The translations under genes were made by a program, and so were the position numbers. A DNA stretch of 48,636 nt from Palleronia rufa (lineage in GTDB: Bacteria > Pseudomonadota > Alphaproteobacteria > Rhodobacterales > Rhodobacteraceae), in assembly GCF_000743715.1 (NCBI RefSeq), contig NZ_JQEY01000021.1, positions 1 to 48,636 of the forward strand, in the 5' to 3' direction. Position 1 is the first letter of the stretch; every line of letters begins with the position of its first letter. Positions 37,329-46,101 of the stretch are shown piece by piece. Below the pieces are notes generated by a model, which was given only the letters and a program-made list of their open reading frames with translations, searched no databases and was not told where the DNA came from.

Positions 37329-40100
37329 TCACGCGTCGGGTGCTGGGTCGCCCGCGGCCCCATCGGCCAGATCGTCGCCGTTCTGCTCCGCGATCCAGGC
37401 GACGGTCACGACCTCTTCATCCTTGCCGGTGTCGAACACCTTCACGCCACCCGCTCCGCGCGAGCGGAAGGAGATGCCGTCGATGGGCACGCGGATCGAT
37501 TGACCGCGGGAGGTGGCGAGCATGATCTGGTCGTCCATGTCCACCGGGAAGGACGCGACCAGGGGGCCGCCGCGCATCGCCTTGTCCATGGCCATGACCC
37601 CCTGTCCGCCGCGGCCCCGCACCGGGTAGTCGTGGCTGGACGACAGCTTGCCGGAGCCCTGCGCGGTGACGGTCAGGATCAGATCCTCGGCCGCCGACAT
37701 CTCCGCGTAGCGCTCCTGGGTGAACTCGGTCGCCTCGGTCGCGGTCTCTTCGTCCTCGTCGGCCTCCGGCTCCTCGGTCAGCCCGGCCATGGCGCGGCGC
37801 ATCTTGAGGTAGGTGGTCCGCTCCTGGGGGCTGGCCTCGAAATGGCGGATGACGGCCATGGACACGACGCTGTCCCCGGCGGCCAGGCGGATGCCGCGCA
37901 CGCCCAGCGACGCGCGGGAGTTGAACACCCGCACATCGGTGGAGGGGAAGCGGATCGCGCGCGCGCCCGCCGTGACCAGCATCACGTCCTCGTCGGGAGA
38001 GGCGATGCGCGCGTTGATGAGCCGCACGCCCTCGTTCTCGGCCTCGAACTTCATGGCGATCTTGCCGGCGCGGTTGACGTTGGTGAAATCCGACAGCTTG
38101 TTGCGGCGCACCGTGCCGGCGGAGGTGGCGAAGACGATCTGTAGCTCGTCCCAGTCCTCTTCCGGGCGGTCCACGGGCATGATCGCGGCGATCGAGACGC
38201 CCTGGGCGATGGGCAGCACGTTGACCATGGCCTTGCCGCGCGCGGTCCGCCCGCCCAGCGGCAGGCGCCAGGTCTTGAGCTTGTAGGCCATGCCATCGGT
38301 GGTGAACACGAGAAGCGGCGTGTGGGTGTTGGCCACGAACAGGGTGGTCACCACGTCCTCATCCTTGGTGGCCATGCCCGACAGGCCCTTGCCGCCGCGC
38401 CGCTGGGAGCGGAATTCGGCCAGCGGCGTGCGCTTGATGTAGCCGGTGGCGGTGACGGTCACGACCATGTCCTCACGCTCGATGAGGTCCTCGTCCTCCA
38501 TGTCGCCGGCCCAGTCGACGATCTCGGTCCGGCGGGGGACGGCGAACTGGTCCTTCACCTCGCGCAGCTCGGCGGAGATGATGGCCATGATCCGGTCGCG
38601 CGAGCGCAGGATGTCGAGGAAGTCCTTGATCTTGCCGGCAAGCTCTTCCAGCTCATCGGTGACTTCCTTGACGCCCAGCTGGGTCAGCCGTTGCAGCCGC
38701 AGCTCCAGGATGGCGCGGGCCTGGGCCTCTGACAGGTTGTAGGTGCCGTCGTCGTTCATGGTGTGGCTGGGGTCGTCGATCAGCCGGATGAAGGGCGCGA
38801 TCTCGGCCGCGGGCCAGCGGCGTTCCATGAGCTTCGCGCGGGCTTCGGGCGCATCGGCGGAGGCGCGGATGGTGGCGACCACCTCATCGACGTTGGACAC
38901 CGCCACGGCGAGACCGCAGAGCACATGGGCGCGCTCTCTGGCGCGGCGCAGCTCATGGGCGGTGCGGCGGGCGACGACTTCTTCCCGGAAGGCGATGAAA
39001 TGGGTGAGGAAGTCGCGCAGGGTCAGCTGCTCCGGCCGGCCGCCGTGCAGCGCCAGCATGTTGCAGCCGAAGGACGTCTGCATCGGGGTGAATCGGAACA
39101 GCTGGTTCAGCACCACGTCGGCGGTGGCGTCCTTTTTCAGTTCGATCACCACCCGCACGCCGACCCGGTCGGATTCGTCCTGCACGGCGGAGATGCCTTC
39201 GAGCTTCTTTTCCTTGGCCAGATCCGCGATCCGTTCGACCAGGCTGGCCTTGTTCACCTGATAGGGGATCTCATCGAGGACGATGGCCTCACGGCCGCGG
39301 GCGATTTCCTCGATCCGGGTGCGGGCGCGGATGATGACCGATCCGCGGCCCTCAAGATAGGCCTTGCGGGCGCCGGAGCGGCCCAGGATGATCCCGCCGG
39401 TGGGAAAGTCCGGGGCGGGGATGATCTCCATCAGCGCCTCCGTGGACAGGTCCGGGTCGTCGATCAGCGCCAGCGTGCCGTCGATGACCTCTCCCAGATT
39501 GTGGGGCGGGATGTTGGTGGCCATGCCGACGGCGATGCCGCCCGCGCCGTTGACCAGCATGTTGGGAAAGCGCGCCGGCAGGACCGTGGGTTCGCGGTCC
39601 TTGCCGTCGTAATTGTCCTGGAAGTCCACCGTCTCCTTTTCGATATCGGCCAGGAGGGACTGTGCGGGGCGGTCCATGCGCACTTCGGTGTAGCGCATGG
39701 CGGCGGGGTTGTCGCCGTCCATGGAGCCGAAGTTGCCCTGCCCGTCCAGCAGCGGCAGGGACATGGAGAAGTCCTGCGCCATCCGCACCAGCGCCTCGTA
39801 GATCGCGCTGTCGCCGTGCGGGTGGTACTTGCCCATGACGTCGCCCACGGGGCGGGCGGACTTGCGGTAGGCCTTGTCGTGGGTGTTGCCGGCCTCATGC
39901 ATGGCATAGAGGATCCGGCGGTGCACCGGCTTCAGCCCGTCGCGCAGGTCCGGGATCGCGCGGGAGACGATGACCGACATGGCGTAGTCCAGGAACGACG
40001 CGCGCATCTCATCGGAGATGTCGATGGTCGGGCCGTCGTGGCGCGGCCGTTCCGGTCCGTCGCCGTCCAGCGCCTGGGGGGGGTCTGGGGTGTCTGACAC
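37329..40100 (-). CDS. gyrA: DNA gyrase subunit A
   Basis: This 923-residue breakage-reunion subunit introduces negative supercoils with GyrB. The catalytic Tyr137 is in AAMRYTEV. The quinolone-resistance region reads [11 protein letters not shown], with Ser98 as in sensitive enzymes and Glu102 at the E. coli Asp87 position. The GyrA box appears as QRRGGKG in the C-terminal pinwheel. An acidic insert (about 774-792, rich in Glu and Asp) separates two blades and lengthens the protein beyond E. coli GyrA (875). The start is a GTG at 40100, with AAAGG about nine bases upstream. It is divergent from usg. Confidence 0.97.
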   Translation of the reverse strand: MSDTPDPPQALDGDGPERPRHDGPTIDISDEMRASFLDYAMSVIVSRAIPDLRDGLKPVHRRILYAMHEAGNTHDKAYRKSARPVGDVMGKYHPHGDSAIYEALVRMAQDFSMSLPLLDGQGNFGSMDGDNPAAMRYTEVRMDRPAQSLLADIEKETVDFQDNYDGKDREPTVLPARFPNMLVNGAGGIAVGMATNIPPHNLGEVIDGTLALIDDPDLSTEALMEIIPAPDFPTGGIILGRSGARKAYLEGRGSVIIRARTRIEEIARGREAIVLDEIPYQVNKASLVERIADLAKEKKLEGISAVQDESDRVGVRVVIELKKDATADVVLNQLFRFTPMQTSFGCNMLALHGGRPEQLTLRDFLTHFIAFREEVVARRTAHELRRARERAHVLCGLAVAVSNVDEVVATIRASADAPEARAKLMERRWPAAEIAPFIRLIDDPSHTMNDDGTYNLSEAQARAILELRLQRLTQLGVKEVTDELEELAGKIKDFLDILRSRDRIMAIISAELREVKDQFAVPRRTEIVDWAGDMEDEDLIEREDMVVTVTATGYIKRTPLAEFRSQRRGGKGLSGMATKDEDVVTTLFVANTHTPLLVFTTDGMAYKLKTWRLPLGGRTARGKAMVNVLPIAQGVSIAAIMPVDRPEEDWDELQIVFATSAGTVRRNKLSDFTNVNRAGKIAMKFEAENEGVRLINARIASPDEDVMLVTAGARAIRFPSTDVRVFNSRASLGVRGIRLAAGDSVVSMAVIRHFEASPQERTTYLKMRRAMAGLTEEPEADEDEETATEATEFTQERYAEMSAAEDLILTVTAQGSGKLSSSHDYPVRGRGGQGVMAMDKAMRGGPLVASFPVDMDDQIMLATSRGQSIRVPIDGISFRSRGAGGVKVFDTGKDEEVVTVAWIAEQNGDDLADGAAGDPAPDA

Positions 40101-40293
40101 CGGGGCCGCCTTTATGCTAGAAAATCGCAGATCTTGCCGGCCGGACTATACCCCGACACGACCCCTGGGGGCAATGCGAAGGCGTGTCGCTGGCAGCCAG
40201 GGCCCGTGAGTGACAACATACTGTTTTCGTTGATTTTTAACTTTGACGTGGCAAGGTCGTGTCCAGGGGGTGTCGCGGACACGAGGAACGGCG

Positions 40294-40557
40294 ATGACCG
40301 AGACCGAGATGATGCTGAAGGGATACGGGCTGACCACGGCGGAATTCTTCTACCGGATGCCCGATTACACGCATGTGCTGAACTGCTTTCTGTGGCAGGA
40401 CTACGACATCGCGCCGGACCATCCCAGGCTGCTGGGCTTCGTGGAGTTCTGGCAGAAGGAGATCGACGGGCCGCTGCATTCCGTGCGCTTCACCCATCGC
40501 AAGATGATCGCGCCCGGCGAATGGCGGCATGTGACGGGCGAATTTCCGCTGCACTGA
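40294..40557 (+). CDS. usg: Usg family protein
   Basis: This 87-residue soluble protein belongs to the alphaproteobacterial usg family, whose function is unknown. Typical blocks are MLKGYGLTTAEFFYRMPD, LNCFLWQDYDIAPDHPRL and FWQKEIDGPLHSVR. A GAGGA site seven bases before the ATG at 40294 fixes the start; the frame is open to 40243. The last 11 bases (CGCTGCACTGA) are repeated at 40748, as part of the ftsB tandem duplication next to it. It is convergent with the duplicated ftsB tail, with three bases between the stops. Confidence 0.85.
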   Translation: MTETEMMLKGYGLTTAEFFYRMPDYTHVLNCFLWQDYDIAPDHPRLLGFVEFWQKEIDGPLHSVRFTHRKMIAPGEWRHVTGEFPLH

Positions 40558-40951
40558 GCGTCAGCGCAGGACGATCTCATCGGCGCGGACATAGCCCAGC
40601 ACGTCGCGGGTCTGCTCGTCCAGCAGGTCGAGGTCGAGGTAGTCGTCCGACAGGCGGCGGGTCTTGTTGCGGTAGGCGGCCACTTCCGCGCGCAGCGTGT
40701 CCAGTTGCGCGGCCAGGATGTCGCCCTCCGCGTCGATCTGGATGCGGCGCTGCACTGAGCGTCAGCGCAGGACGATCTCATCGGCGCGGACATAGCCCAG
40801 CACGTCGCGGGTCTGCTCGTCCAGCAGGTCGAGGTCGAGGTAATCGTCCGACAGGCGGCGGGTCTTGTTGCGGTAGGCGGCCACTTCCGCGCGCAGCGTG
40901 TCCAGTTGCGCGGCCAGGATGTCGCCCTCTGCGTCGATCTGGATGCGGCGC
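40547..40951. repeat. Tandem duplication, period 201 bp, covering the ftsB 3' part
   Basis: Unit 1 is 40547-40750 and unit 2 is 40748-40951, sharing the junction triplet CGC. The two differ at only two positions (40642/40843 and 40729/40930), both silent in ftsB. The period is 67 codons, so the frame is kept. The unit contains the end of usg, the 3-base gap and 62 codons of ftsB. CGC microhomology at the edges suggests slippage or end joining. Confidence 0.95.
40561..40755 (-). pseudogene. Duplicated C-terminal fragment of ftsB
   Basis: This 64-codon open frame repeats the last 62 residues of the intact ftsB product upstream of it without a single amino-acid change. It lacks the membrane segment. 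It starts at a GTG six bases after the ftsB TGA and in the same frame, so reinitiation or readthrough could in principle express it. Most likely it is a very recent, inert duplication remnant. Confidence 0.75.
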
Positions 40952-41064
40952 AGCAGGCCGTAGTCTCCCTGCACGCTGGCAAAGGTGAAATAGAGCCCGG
41001 CCAGCACCGTCAGGGCGACGTAGATCCCCAGGCCGAGCGCGGGGCGTTTTTCTCTGTGGGTCAT
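40762..41064 (-). CDS. ftsB: Septum formation initiator FtsB/DivIC family
   Basis: This is a 100-residue small bitopic protein, a likely divisome FtsB. It has a short basic cytoplasmic start (THREKRPALG), one membrane span (about 11-30, GIYVALTVLAGLYFTFASV), then a periplasmic coiled coil (about 39-75, IDAEGDILAAQLDTLRAEVAAYRNKTRRL). The ending DEQTRDVLGYVRADEIVLR is typical of alphaproteobacterial members. I use the ATG at 41064 (MTHREK) rather than the longer frame from 41124, because it places the span near the N-terminus. Its 3' 62 codons are duplicated just downstream. Confidence 0.85.
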   Translation of the reverse strand: MTHREKRPALGLGIYVALTVLAGLYFTFASVQGDYGLLRRIQIDAEGDILAAQLDTLRAEVAAYRNKTRRLSDDYLDLDLLDEQTRDVLGYVRADEIVLR

Positions 41065-41217
41065 GCCTGTCCGGTCCGCCTGTTGAACGGTGCCCCTTTC
41101 AGGGGTCCGGCGGCAGGATGGCAAAGCCGGGGCGCGAAGGGAATTGCCGATCCGCCCCGGAGCCGTCCTCTGCGCGGAGTGTGGCCGATTTATTGCCCCC
41201 CCCCGCGCCGGGGCCGG

Positions 41218-42147
41218 TCAGTCCTTGCCCTTGTAGATCGCCACCAGCTTGTCGAACATCGCCAGCGCCTCCGAGCGCTCGCGCTGGAACGAGTTGCGCC
41301 CGATGATCGAGCCGTTGCCGCCGCCGTCGCGGATCGCGCGGGCGTCGTCGTAGATGGAATCCTCACCCTTCTTGGCGCCGCCGGAAAAGACCACGATCCG
41401 CCGCCCGTCGAAGGCCGAGCGCATGCATTCGGCGACGCGGGCCGCCTGGGTCGAGATGTCGATCTTCTGCGCCTCGAACACCTTCCTGGCCTCAGGCACC
41501 TCCAGGTGGTCGGTGGAGAGCTTGATCTTGATGATGTGCGCGCCGATCAGCGCCGCGATCTGGGCGGCATAGGCGGCCACGTCGACCGCCGTCTCACCGT
41601 CCTTGGACACGGCTTCTCCGCGCGGGTAGGACCAGATCACGGTGGGGATGCCGACCGACGCGGCCTCTCGCCGCAGCTCCACGATCTCCTCGTACATGTT
41701 CAGCTGCTGGTCGGAGCCGGGGTAGATGGTGAAGCCGATCGCCGTGGCGCCCAGGCGCAGCGCGTCGTCCACGGAGGCGGTGACCGCCTGATCCTTGCCG
41801 GCGGTGTCCGACATCAGCGAGTTGGCCGAGTTCATCTTGAGGATCGTGGGGATCTGGCCGGCGAAGGTGTCGGCGCCGGCCTCCAGCATCCCCAGCGGGG
41901 CGGCGAAGGCGTTCAGGCCGGCGTCGATGGCCAGCTGGTAGTGGTAATGCGGATCGTAGGCCGGCGGGTTGGGCGCGTAGGTGCGCGCGGGCCCGTGCTC
42001 GAACCCCTGGTCCACGGGCAGGATGATCATCTTGCCGGTGCCCCTGAGGCGGCCGTGCATGAGCATCTGGCAGAGCTTGCCCTTCACGCCGGGCGTGTCG
42101 CCCTCATATTTCGAGATGATCTGCTGGACTGTCCGCGACGCTTTCAT
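41218..42147 (-). CDS. fbaB: Class I fructose-bisphosphate aldolase (DhnA/FbaB type)
   Basis: This is a 309-residue Schiff-base aldolase of glycolysis and gluconeogenesis. The archaeal/DhnA-type barrel shows ILPVDQGFEHGP (43-54), IGFTIYPGSDQQ (137-148), the lysine strand IIKIKLSTDHLE (Lys207/Lys209, one of which forms the Schiff base) and the C-terminal phosphate loops VVFSGGAKKG and GSIIGRN. The ATG at 42147 follows AAAAGGAG. Immediately upstream of that site lies a 5 x 10-bp repeat. It follows pgk-SnoaL-SDR on the same strand. Confidence 0.92.
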   Translation of the reverse strand: MKASRTVQQIISKYEGDTPGVKGKLCQMLMHGRLRGTGKMIILPVDQGFEHGPARTYAPNPPAYDPHYHYQLAIDAGLNAFAAPLGMLEAGADTFAGQIPTILKMNSANSLMSDTAGKDQAVTASVDDALRLGATAIGFTIYPGSDQQLNMYEEIVELRREAASVGIPTVIWSYPRGEAVSKDGETAVDVAAYAAQIAALIGAHIIKIKLSTDHLEVPEARKVFEAQKIDISTQAARVAECMRSAFDGRRIVVFSGGAKKGEDSIYDDARAIRDGGGNGSIIGRNSFQRERSEALAMFDKLVAIYKGKD

Positions 42148-42160
42148 GCTGCGCTCCTTT

Positions 42161-42210
42161 TGGCTCTGGGTGGCTCTGGGTGGCTCTGGGTGGCTCTGGG
42201 TGGCTCCGGG
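42161..42210. repeat. Five tandem copies of a 10-bp repeat in the fbaB leader
   Basis: Four perfect copies of TGGCTCTGGG and a fifth with one change (TGGCTCCGGG) abut the fbaB ribosome site (42151-42160). On the mRNA they read CCCAGAGCCA. The 10-base period equals about one helical turn. Copy number may vary by slippage and alter fbaB expression; this is inference. Confidence 0.95.
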
Positions 42211-42257
42211 TCGGGCATGGGTTATTCGCCCGGCGGGCCGGTGGCAAACCCTTTGCG

Positions 42258-43037
42258 CTAACGCGGTGTACGACGGGCGGGGCGATGGTTCAGCACCCGC
42301 GCGGCCAGCGGCAGCAGCAGCGCGCGCGGCAACAGGCCGCAGAGCAGCGCGACCGCCCTGTAGCGCCGGCCCGGCACAACCACGCGGCGACCCCTGTGCA
42401 TCGCGTCCCAGCCGTCCCGCGCCACGCGGCCGGCCGGCAGCATGGCCCGTCCGCCGCCCAGACCCCCGGCGGCGAAGAAATCCGTGTCCACAGGACCGGG
42501 GCAGAGCGCGGTGACGGTGACGCCACGGCCGCGGGTCTCCTGCCAGAGCGCCTCGGACAGGGAGCGCATCCCCGCCTTGGTGGCGAAATAGACCGCCATG
42601 TTGGGCCCCGGCAGGAACCCGGCAAGGGAGACCACGTTGAGGATCCGGCCCTGTCCGCGGGCGATCATCGACGCCGCGGCCAGCTTGGCCAGGGTCGCGG
42701 CGGCCACGAAGTTGACGGCGATCATCTGCCCGTCCCGCGCGCGGGTATCGCGCCGGGCGACGTCGCCCGACCCGCCCAGTCCGGCGTTGTTCACAAGGAT
42801 ATCCACAGGCCCCGCGGCGGCCCACAGACGCTCCGCCGCGCCGGGTTCCGACAGATCGCAGGCCACAACCTGGACCTGTATGCCGTGCAGGGTCCGAAGC
42901 GCGTGGGCCATGCGGTCCAGGTCGGGCCGGGTGCGGGCGGACAGGACCAGATCGCAGCCGTCCGCCGCCGCGATCCGGGCGAAGGCCGCGCCCAGCCCCC
43001 GCGACGCGCCGGTGATCAGCGCGCGGGACCCGGTCAC
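42258..43037 (-). CDS. Short-chain dehydrogenase/reductase, substrate unknown
   Basis: This 259-residue Rossmann-fold oxidoreductase has the NAD(P) motif TGASRGLG at 9-16, NNAG at 83-86 and the catalytic Ser137, Tyr150 and Lys154 (YFATK). An Arg after the second strand (SARTR) hints at NADP. The C-terminal part has a hydrophobic stretch (VALLCGLLPRALLLPLAARV) that may touch membrane or lipid. The GTG at 43037 overlaps the stop of the SnoaL gene (GTGA). It sits inside a pgk-fba glycolysis cluster, but the substrate is not evident. Confidence 0.85.
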   Translation of the reverse strand: MTGSRALITGASRGLGAAFARIAAADGCDLVLSARTRPDLDRMAHALRTLHGIQVQVVACDLSEPGAAERLWAAAGPVDILVNNAGLGGSGDVARRDTRARDGQMIAVNFVAAATLAKLAAASMIARGQGRILNVVSLAGFLPGPNMAVYFATKAGMRSLSEALWQETRGRGVTVTALCPGPVDTDFFAAGGLGGGRAMLPAGRVARDGWDAMHRGRRVVVPGRRYRAVALLCGLLPRALLLPLAARVLNHRPARRTPR

Positions 43038-43465
43038 GGGGTGGACCGCGGATCCGGCAGGGGCCCGTGGACGTTCCACCCGTCCGGGATCGGGGCGGCA
43101 CGGGGGCGGTCCGCGGGGACCGGCGTGGGTTCGGGCCAGTATTCGACGATGCGGGCGATCCGGTCGTCGCGGAGCGTGAAGAAACTGATGACGCGGTCGG
43201 TGCGCCGGCCGTCCGAGACCGCCACGTCGGTCACGACCTCATCGGCAGCGGCCACCAGCTTGCGGATGTCAAAGCGCCAGCGCCCGGTGGCGGGGTAGGC
43301 GGCGTTGAAGGCCGCGACGGCGTCGGGTCCGACGATCATCTCCCCGCTCAGGGGCATGACCACCACGGCCTCCGGCGCCAGGTGGCGGGCGGCGGCGGCG
43401 AAGTCGTTGGTGCCCATGGCGGCCCAGAACGCCCGCACCGCCGCCGCCGCGTCGCCGGGCGTCAC
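43034..43465 (-). CDS. SnoaL-like (NTF2-fold) protein
   Basis: This is a 143-residue protein with the cone-shaped SnoaL/NTF2 fold pattern: an N-terminal helix ([29 protein letters not shown]), then beta strands with [16 protein letters not shown], and [21 protein letters not shown] near the end. Such proteins bind or isomerise small hydrophobic molecules. The start is a GTG overlapping the pgk stop (GTGA), and its stop overlaps the SDR start in the same way. An enzyme-partner relation with the SDR is plausible but unproven. Confidence 0.8.
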   Translation of the reverse strand: MTPGDAAAAVRAFWAAMGTNDFAAAARHLAPEAVVVMPLSGEMIVGPDAVAAFNAAYPATGRWRFDIRKLVAAADEVVTDVAVSDGRRTDRVISFFTLRDDRIARIVEYWPEPTPVPADRPRAAPIPDGWNVHGPLPDPRSTP

Positions 43466-44640
43466 CCGCCGAGCGCCGCGACGCCGGGCAGGGTCTTGCC
43501 CTCCATCCACTCCAGGAACGCCCCCCCGGCCGAGGAGACGTAGGTGAATCCCTCCGCCGCGCCCGCCCGGTTCAGCGCCGAGACCGTGTCGCCGCCGCCC
43601 GCCACCGACACGAGCCGTCCGTCGCGGGTGCGCTCCGCGGCATGGGACGCGGCGGCGTTGGTGGCGGCGTCGAAGGGCGCGATCTCGAACGCGCCGAGCG
43701 GTCCGTTCCAGACCAGCGTGCGGCAGCCGTCCATGGTCCGGACGATCCGCCGCACGCTGTCCGGCCCGGTGTCGAGGATCATCGCGTCGGGCGGGCAGGC
43801 GGTGGCGGCGACGGTCTGGCTTTCGGCGCCGGCCCGGAACTCCCGCGCGACGACGACATCGTGGGGCAGGATGATCCCGCACCCCGCCTCGTCCGCGTCG
43901 GTCAGGATCTGGCGCGCGGTGTCGGCCATGTCGTGCTCGGCCAGGCTCTTGCCCACGTCGAGCCCCTGGGCGGCCAGGAAGGTATTGGCCATGCCGCCGC
44001 CGATCACCAGATGGTTCACCTTGCGCACCAGGTTGGCCAGAAGGTCGAGCTTGGTCGAGACCTTGGCGCCGCCGACCACCGCCATCAGCGGGCGGTCCGG
44101 TTTGCCCAGCGCGGCCTCCAGCGCGCGCAGCTCTTCGGCCATCAGGCGGCCGGCGAAGGCGGGCAGGCGGCGGGCGATCCCTTCGGTGGAGGCATGGGCG
44201 CGATGCGCGGCGGAGAACGCATCGTTGCAGTAGAGATCGCCGAGCGAGGCGAGGAAATCGGCCATCGCGTCGCCGTTCGCCTCTTCTTCGGGGGAAAAGC
44301 GCGTGTTCTCGACCAGCACCACGCTGTCGGCGGGCAGGGCGGCGAGGTCCCGGGGGTTGGGACGTTCGACGAAGGTCACCTCGCGGCCCAGGGCGCGTTC
44401 CAGCGCCGGGACGACCTGGCGCAGGGACAGGCCGGGATCCGGCTTGCCCCTGGGGCGGCCGAAATGGGCCAGCAGGATCGGCGTTCCGCCGCCCTTCAGG
44501 ATGTCGCGGACCGTGGGCACGATGCGTTCGATCCGGGTGGCGTCGGTGACCTTTCCGTTCTCCACCGGCACGTTGAGGTCCACGCGGGTCAGGACGCGCT
44601 TGCCGTCCAGGTTCATGTCGTCCAGCGTCTTCCAGCCCAT
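43462..44640 (-). CDS. pgk: Phosphoglycerate kinase
   Basis: This 392-residue cytoplasmic enzyme transfers phosphate between 1,3-bisphosphoglycerate and ADP. Substrate residues are in [13 protein letters not shown] (19-31), [21 protein letters not shown] and [12 protein letters not shown]. The nucleotide part has [24 protein letters not shown] and the C-terminal [12 protein letters not shown]. The length is standard. It heads the minus-strand cluster pgk-SnoaL-SDR-fbaB, and the 136-base gap to the divergent ppiB gene should hold both promoters. Confidence 0.97.
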   Translation of the reverse strand: MGWKTLDDMNLDGKRVLTRVDLNVPVENGKVTDATRIERIVPTVRDILKGGGTPILLAHFGRPRGKPDPGLSLRQVVPALERALGREVTFVERPNPRDLAALPADSVVLVENTRFSPEEEANGDAMADFLASLGDLYCNDAFSAAHRAHASTEGIARRLPAFAGRLMAEELRALEAALGKPDRPLMAVVGGAKVSTKLDLLANLVRKVNHLVIGGGMANTFLAAQGLDVGKSLAEHDMADTARQILTDADEAGCGIILPHDVVVAREFRAGAESQTVAATACPPDAMILDTGPDSVRRIVRTMDGCRTLVWNGPLGAFEIAPFDAATNAAASHAAERTRDGRLVSVAGGGDTVSALNRAGAAEGFTYVSSAGGAFLEWMEGKTLPGVAALGG

Positions 44641-44776
44641 GTCAGGCCCCTTTTCGGTTGTCTTGCCGGTCGTTCATCGCGCGATCCGCGCGCACGCGCA
44701 AGCGAGCGGGCCTTTCCACCGGCGCATGGGCGCCCTAGGGTCCCGCCGACGCAAACCGCCCAGAGCAGGAGGCACC

Positions 44777-45283
44777 ATGGCCGAGATCACCGACCCGGAG
44801 AACACCGTCATCATCGAGCTGAAGGACGGCCGCGTCGTCGTCGAGCTGATGCCCAAGGTCGCGCCGGAACATTCCGCGCGCATGAAGGAGCTGGCCCGTG
44901 CGGGCGCCTATGACAACGTGGTGTTCCACCGCGTGATCGAGGGCTTCATGGCGCAGACCGGCGACGTGTCGAACGGGAATGCCGAAAAGGACTTCAACAT
45001 CCGCATGGCCGGCACCGGCGGGTCGGACATGCCGGACCTGCCGGCGGAGTTCTCCAAGATCCCGCACGACCGGGGCACGCTGGGGGCGGCGCGCTCGTCC
45101 AGCCCGAATTCGGCCAATTCGCAGTTCTTCATCAACTTCGGCGACAACCATTTCCTGAACGGGCAGTACACGGTCTATGGCCGGGTGATCGAGGGCATGG
45201 ACCATGTCGACAAGCTGGCGCGCGGAGAGCCGCCCGCCGATCCCGACCGGATGCTGTCGGTGAAGGTGGCCGCCGATGCGTAG
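44777..45283 (+). CDS. ppiB: Cytoplasmic peptidyl-prolyl cis-trans isomerase (cyclophilin)
   Basis: This is a 168-residue cyclophilin without signal peptide. The active-site blocks FHRVIEGFMAQTGD, NSANSQFFINFGDNHFLNGQYTVYGRVIEGM are complete, including the Arg, Phe and Gln residues of the proline pocket. An AGGAGG site precedes the ATG. It is followed by a paralogue with an 8-base overlap, so the pair is co-translated and likely arose by tandem duplication. Confidence 0.94.
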   Translation: MAEITDPENTVIIELKDGRVVVELMPKVAPEHSARMKELARAGAYDNVVFHRVIEGFMAQTGDVSNGNAEKDFNIRMAGTGGSDMPDLPAEFSKIPHDRGTLGAARSSSPNSANSQFFINFGDNHFLNGQYTVYGRVIEGMDHVDKLARGEPPADPDRMLSVKVAADA

Positions 45284-45824
45284 CCTGGCCCTGCTGCTTG
45301 CCGTTGCGGCAGGCCCCGCCCTGGCCACCGGGCTGGACATAGAGATTTCCGGCGGCACCTCCGGCACGGTCCATGTGGAGCTGTTCGAGGACGTGGCCCC
45401 CGAGCATGTCGCGCGGCTGACCGACCTGGCCGAGCGCGGCGCCTACGACGGGGTGGTGTTCCACCGGGTGATCGACGGGTTCATGGCCCAGACGGGAGAC
45501 GTGCAATACGGCGTCGCGGGCGCCGACCTGAGCCGGGCGGGGACCGGGGGATCGGACCTGCCGGACCTGGCGCAGGAGTTCTCCGACCTGCCGTTCGAGC
45601 GCGGCACCGTGGGCATGGCCCGCTCCGGCGCGTCGGTGGACAGCGCCAATTCGCAGTTCTTCATCATGTTCGACGCGGCGCCGCATCTGAACGGGCAATA
45701 CACCGTGGTGGGCGAGGTGACCTCCGGCATGGAGATCGTGGACGCGATCAAGCGTGGCGACGGCCGTTCGGGCAGCGTCTCCGGCACGCCCGACGTCATG
45801 GAGCGCGTGACCGTCACCGAATAG
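45276..45824 (+). CDS. ppiA: Secreted peptidyl-prolyl cis-trans isomerase (cyclophilin)
   Basis: This is a 182-residue cyclophilin that starts with a Sec signal peptide (Arg2, then LALLLAVAAGPALA, cut near residue 17). It acts in the periplasm, probably on outer-membrane and secreted proteins. FHRVIDGFMAQTGD and NSANSQFFIMFDAAPHLNGQYTVVGEV are intact. The start lies eight bases inside ppiB. The two proteins share the same loop GTGGSD(M/L)PDL(P/A), supporting a paralogous pair. Confidence 0.92.
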   Translation: MRSLALLLAVAAGPALATGLDIEISGGTSGTVHVELFEDVAPEHVARLTDLAERGAYDGVVFHRVIDGFMAQTGDVQYGVAGADLSRAGTGGSDLPDLAQEFSDLPFERGTVGMARSGASVDSANSQFFIMFDAAPHLNGQYTVVGEVTSGMEIVDAIKRGDGRSGSVSGTPDVMERVTVTE

Positions 45825-46101
45825 GCGTAGGCCCCGGGGGGCGTCGGGGCAGGGCGCGTCCGGAGGGGCGCGCCGTTCGTGCATGCGCCGCCCGGCTTGC
45901 GGCGGGCCGGCGGTCCGTCCTGCGCGGCTTGCGCCCCGCGCCGGGGGGGGCGTCCGGGACGGCGGCGCGGTGGCCCGGGGCGACACGCCGATCCGGCCGC
46001 GGCCGCCGGGCGGATGGGACCGTCCGGCACCGGGCGGGCGGGCCGCGGGCCGTGGGCGCGCCGGGGGGGTCCGGATCTGCCGGGCCGCGGGACGGCCGCG
46101 A
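45825..46101 (+). other. Very G-rich intergenic stretch between ppiA and selO
   Basis: This 277-base gap, flanked by two convergent genes, has many runs of 3-8 G on the plus strand and no credible gene. It may contain transcription stop signals for both sides and could form G-quadruplexes. I found no hairpin with a U tract. Confidence 0.5.
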
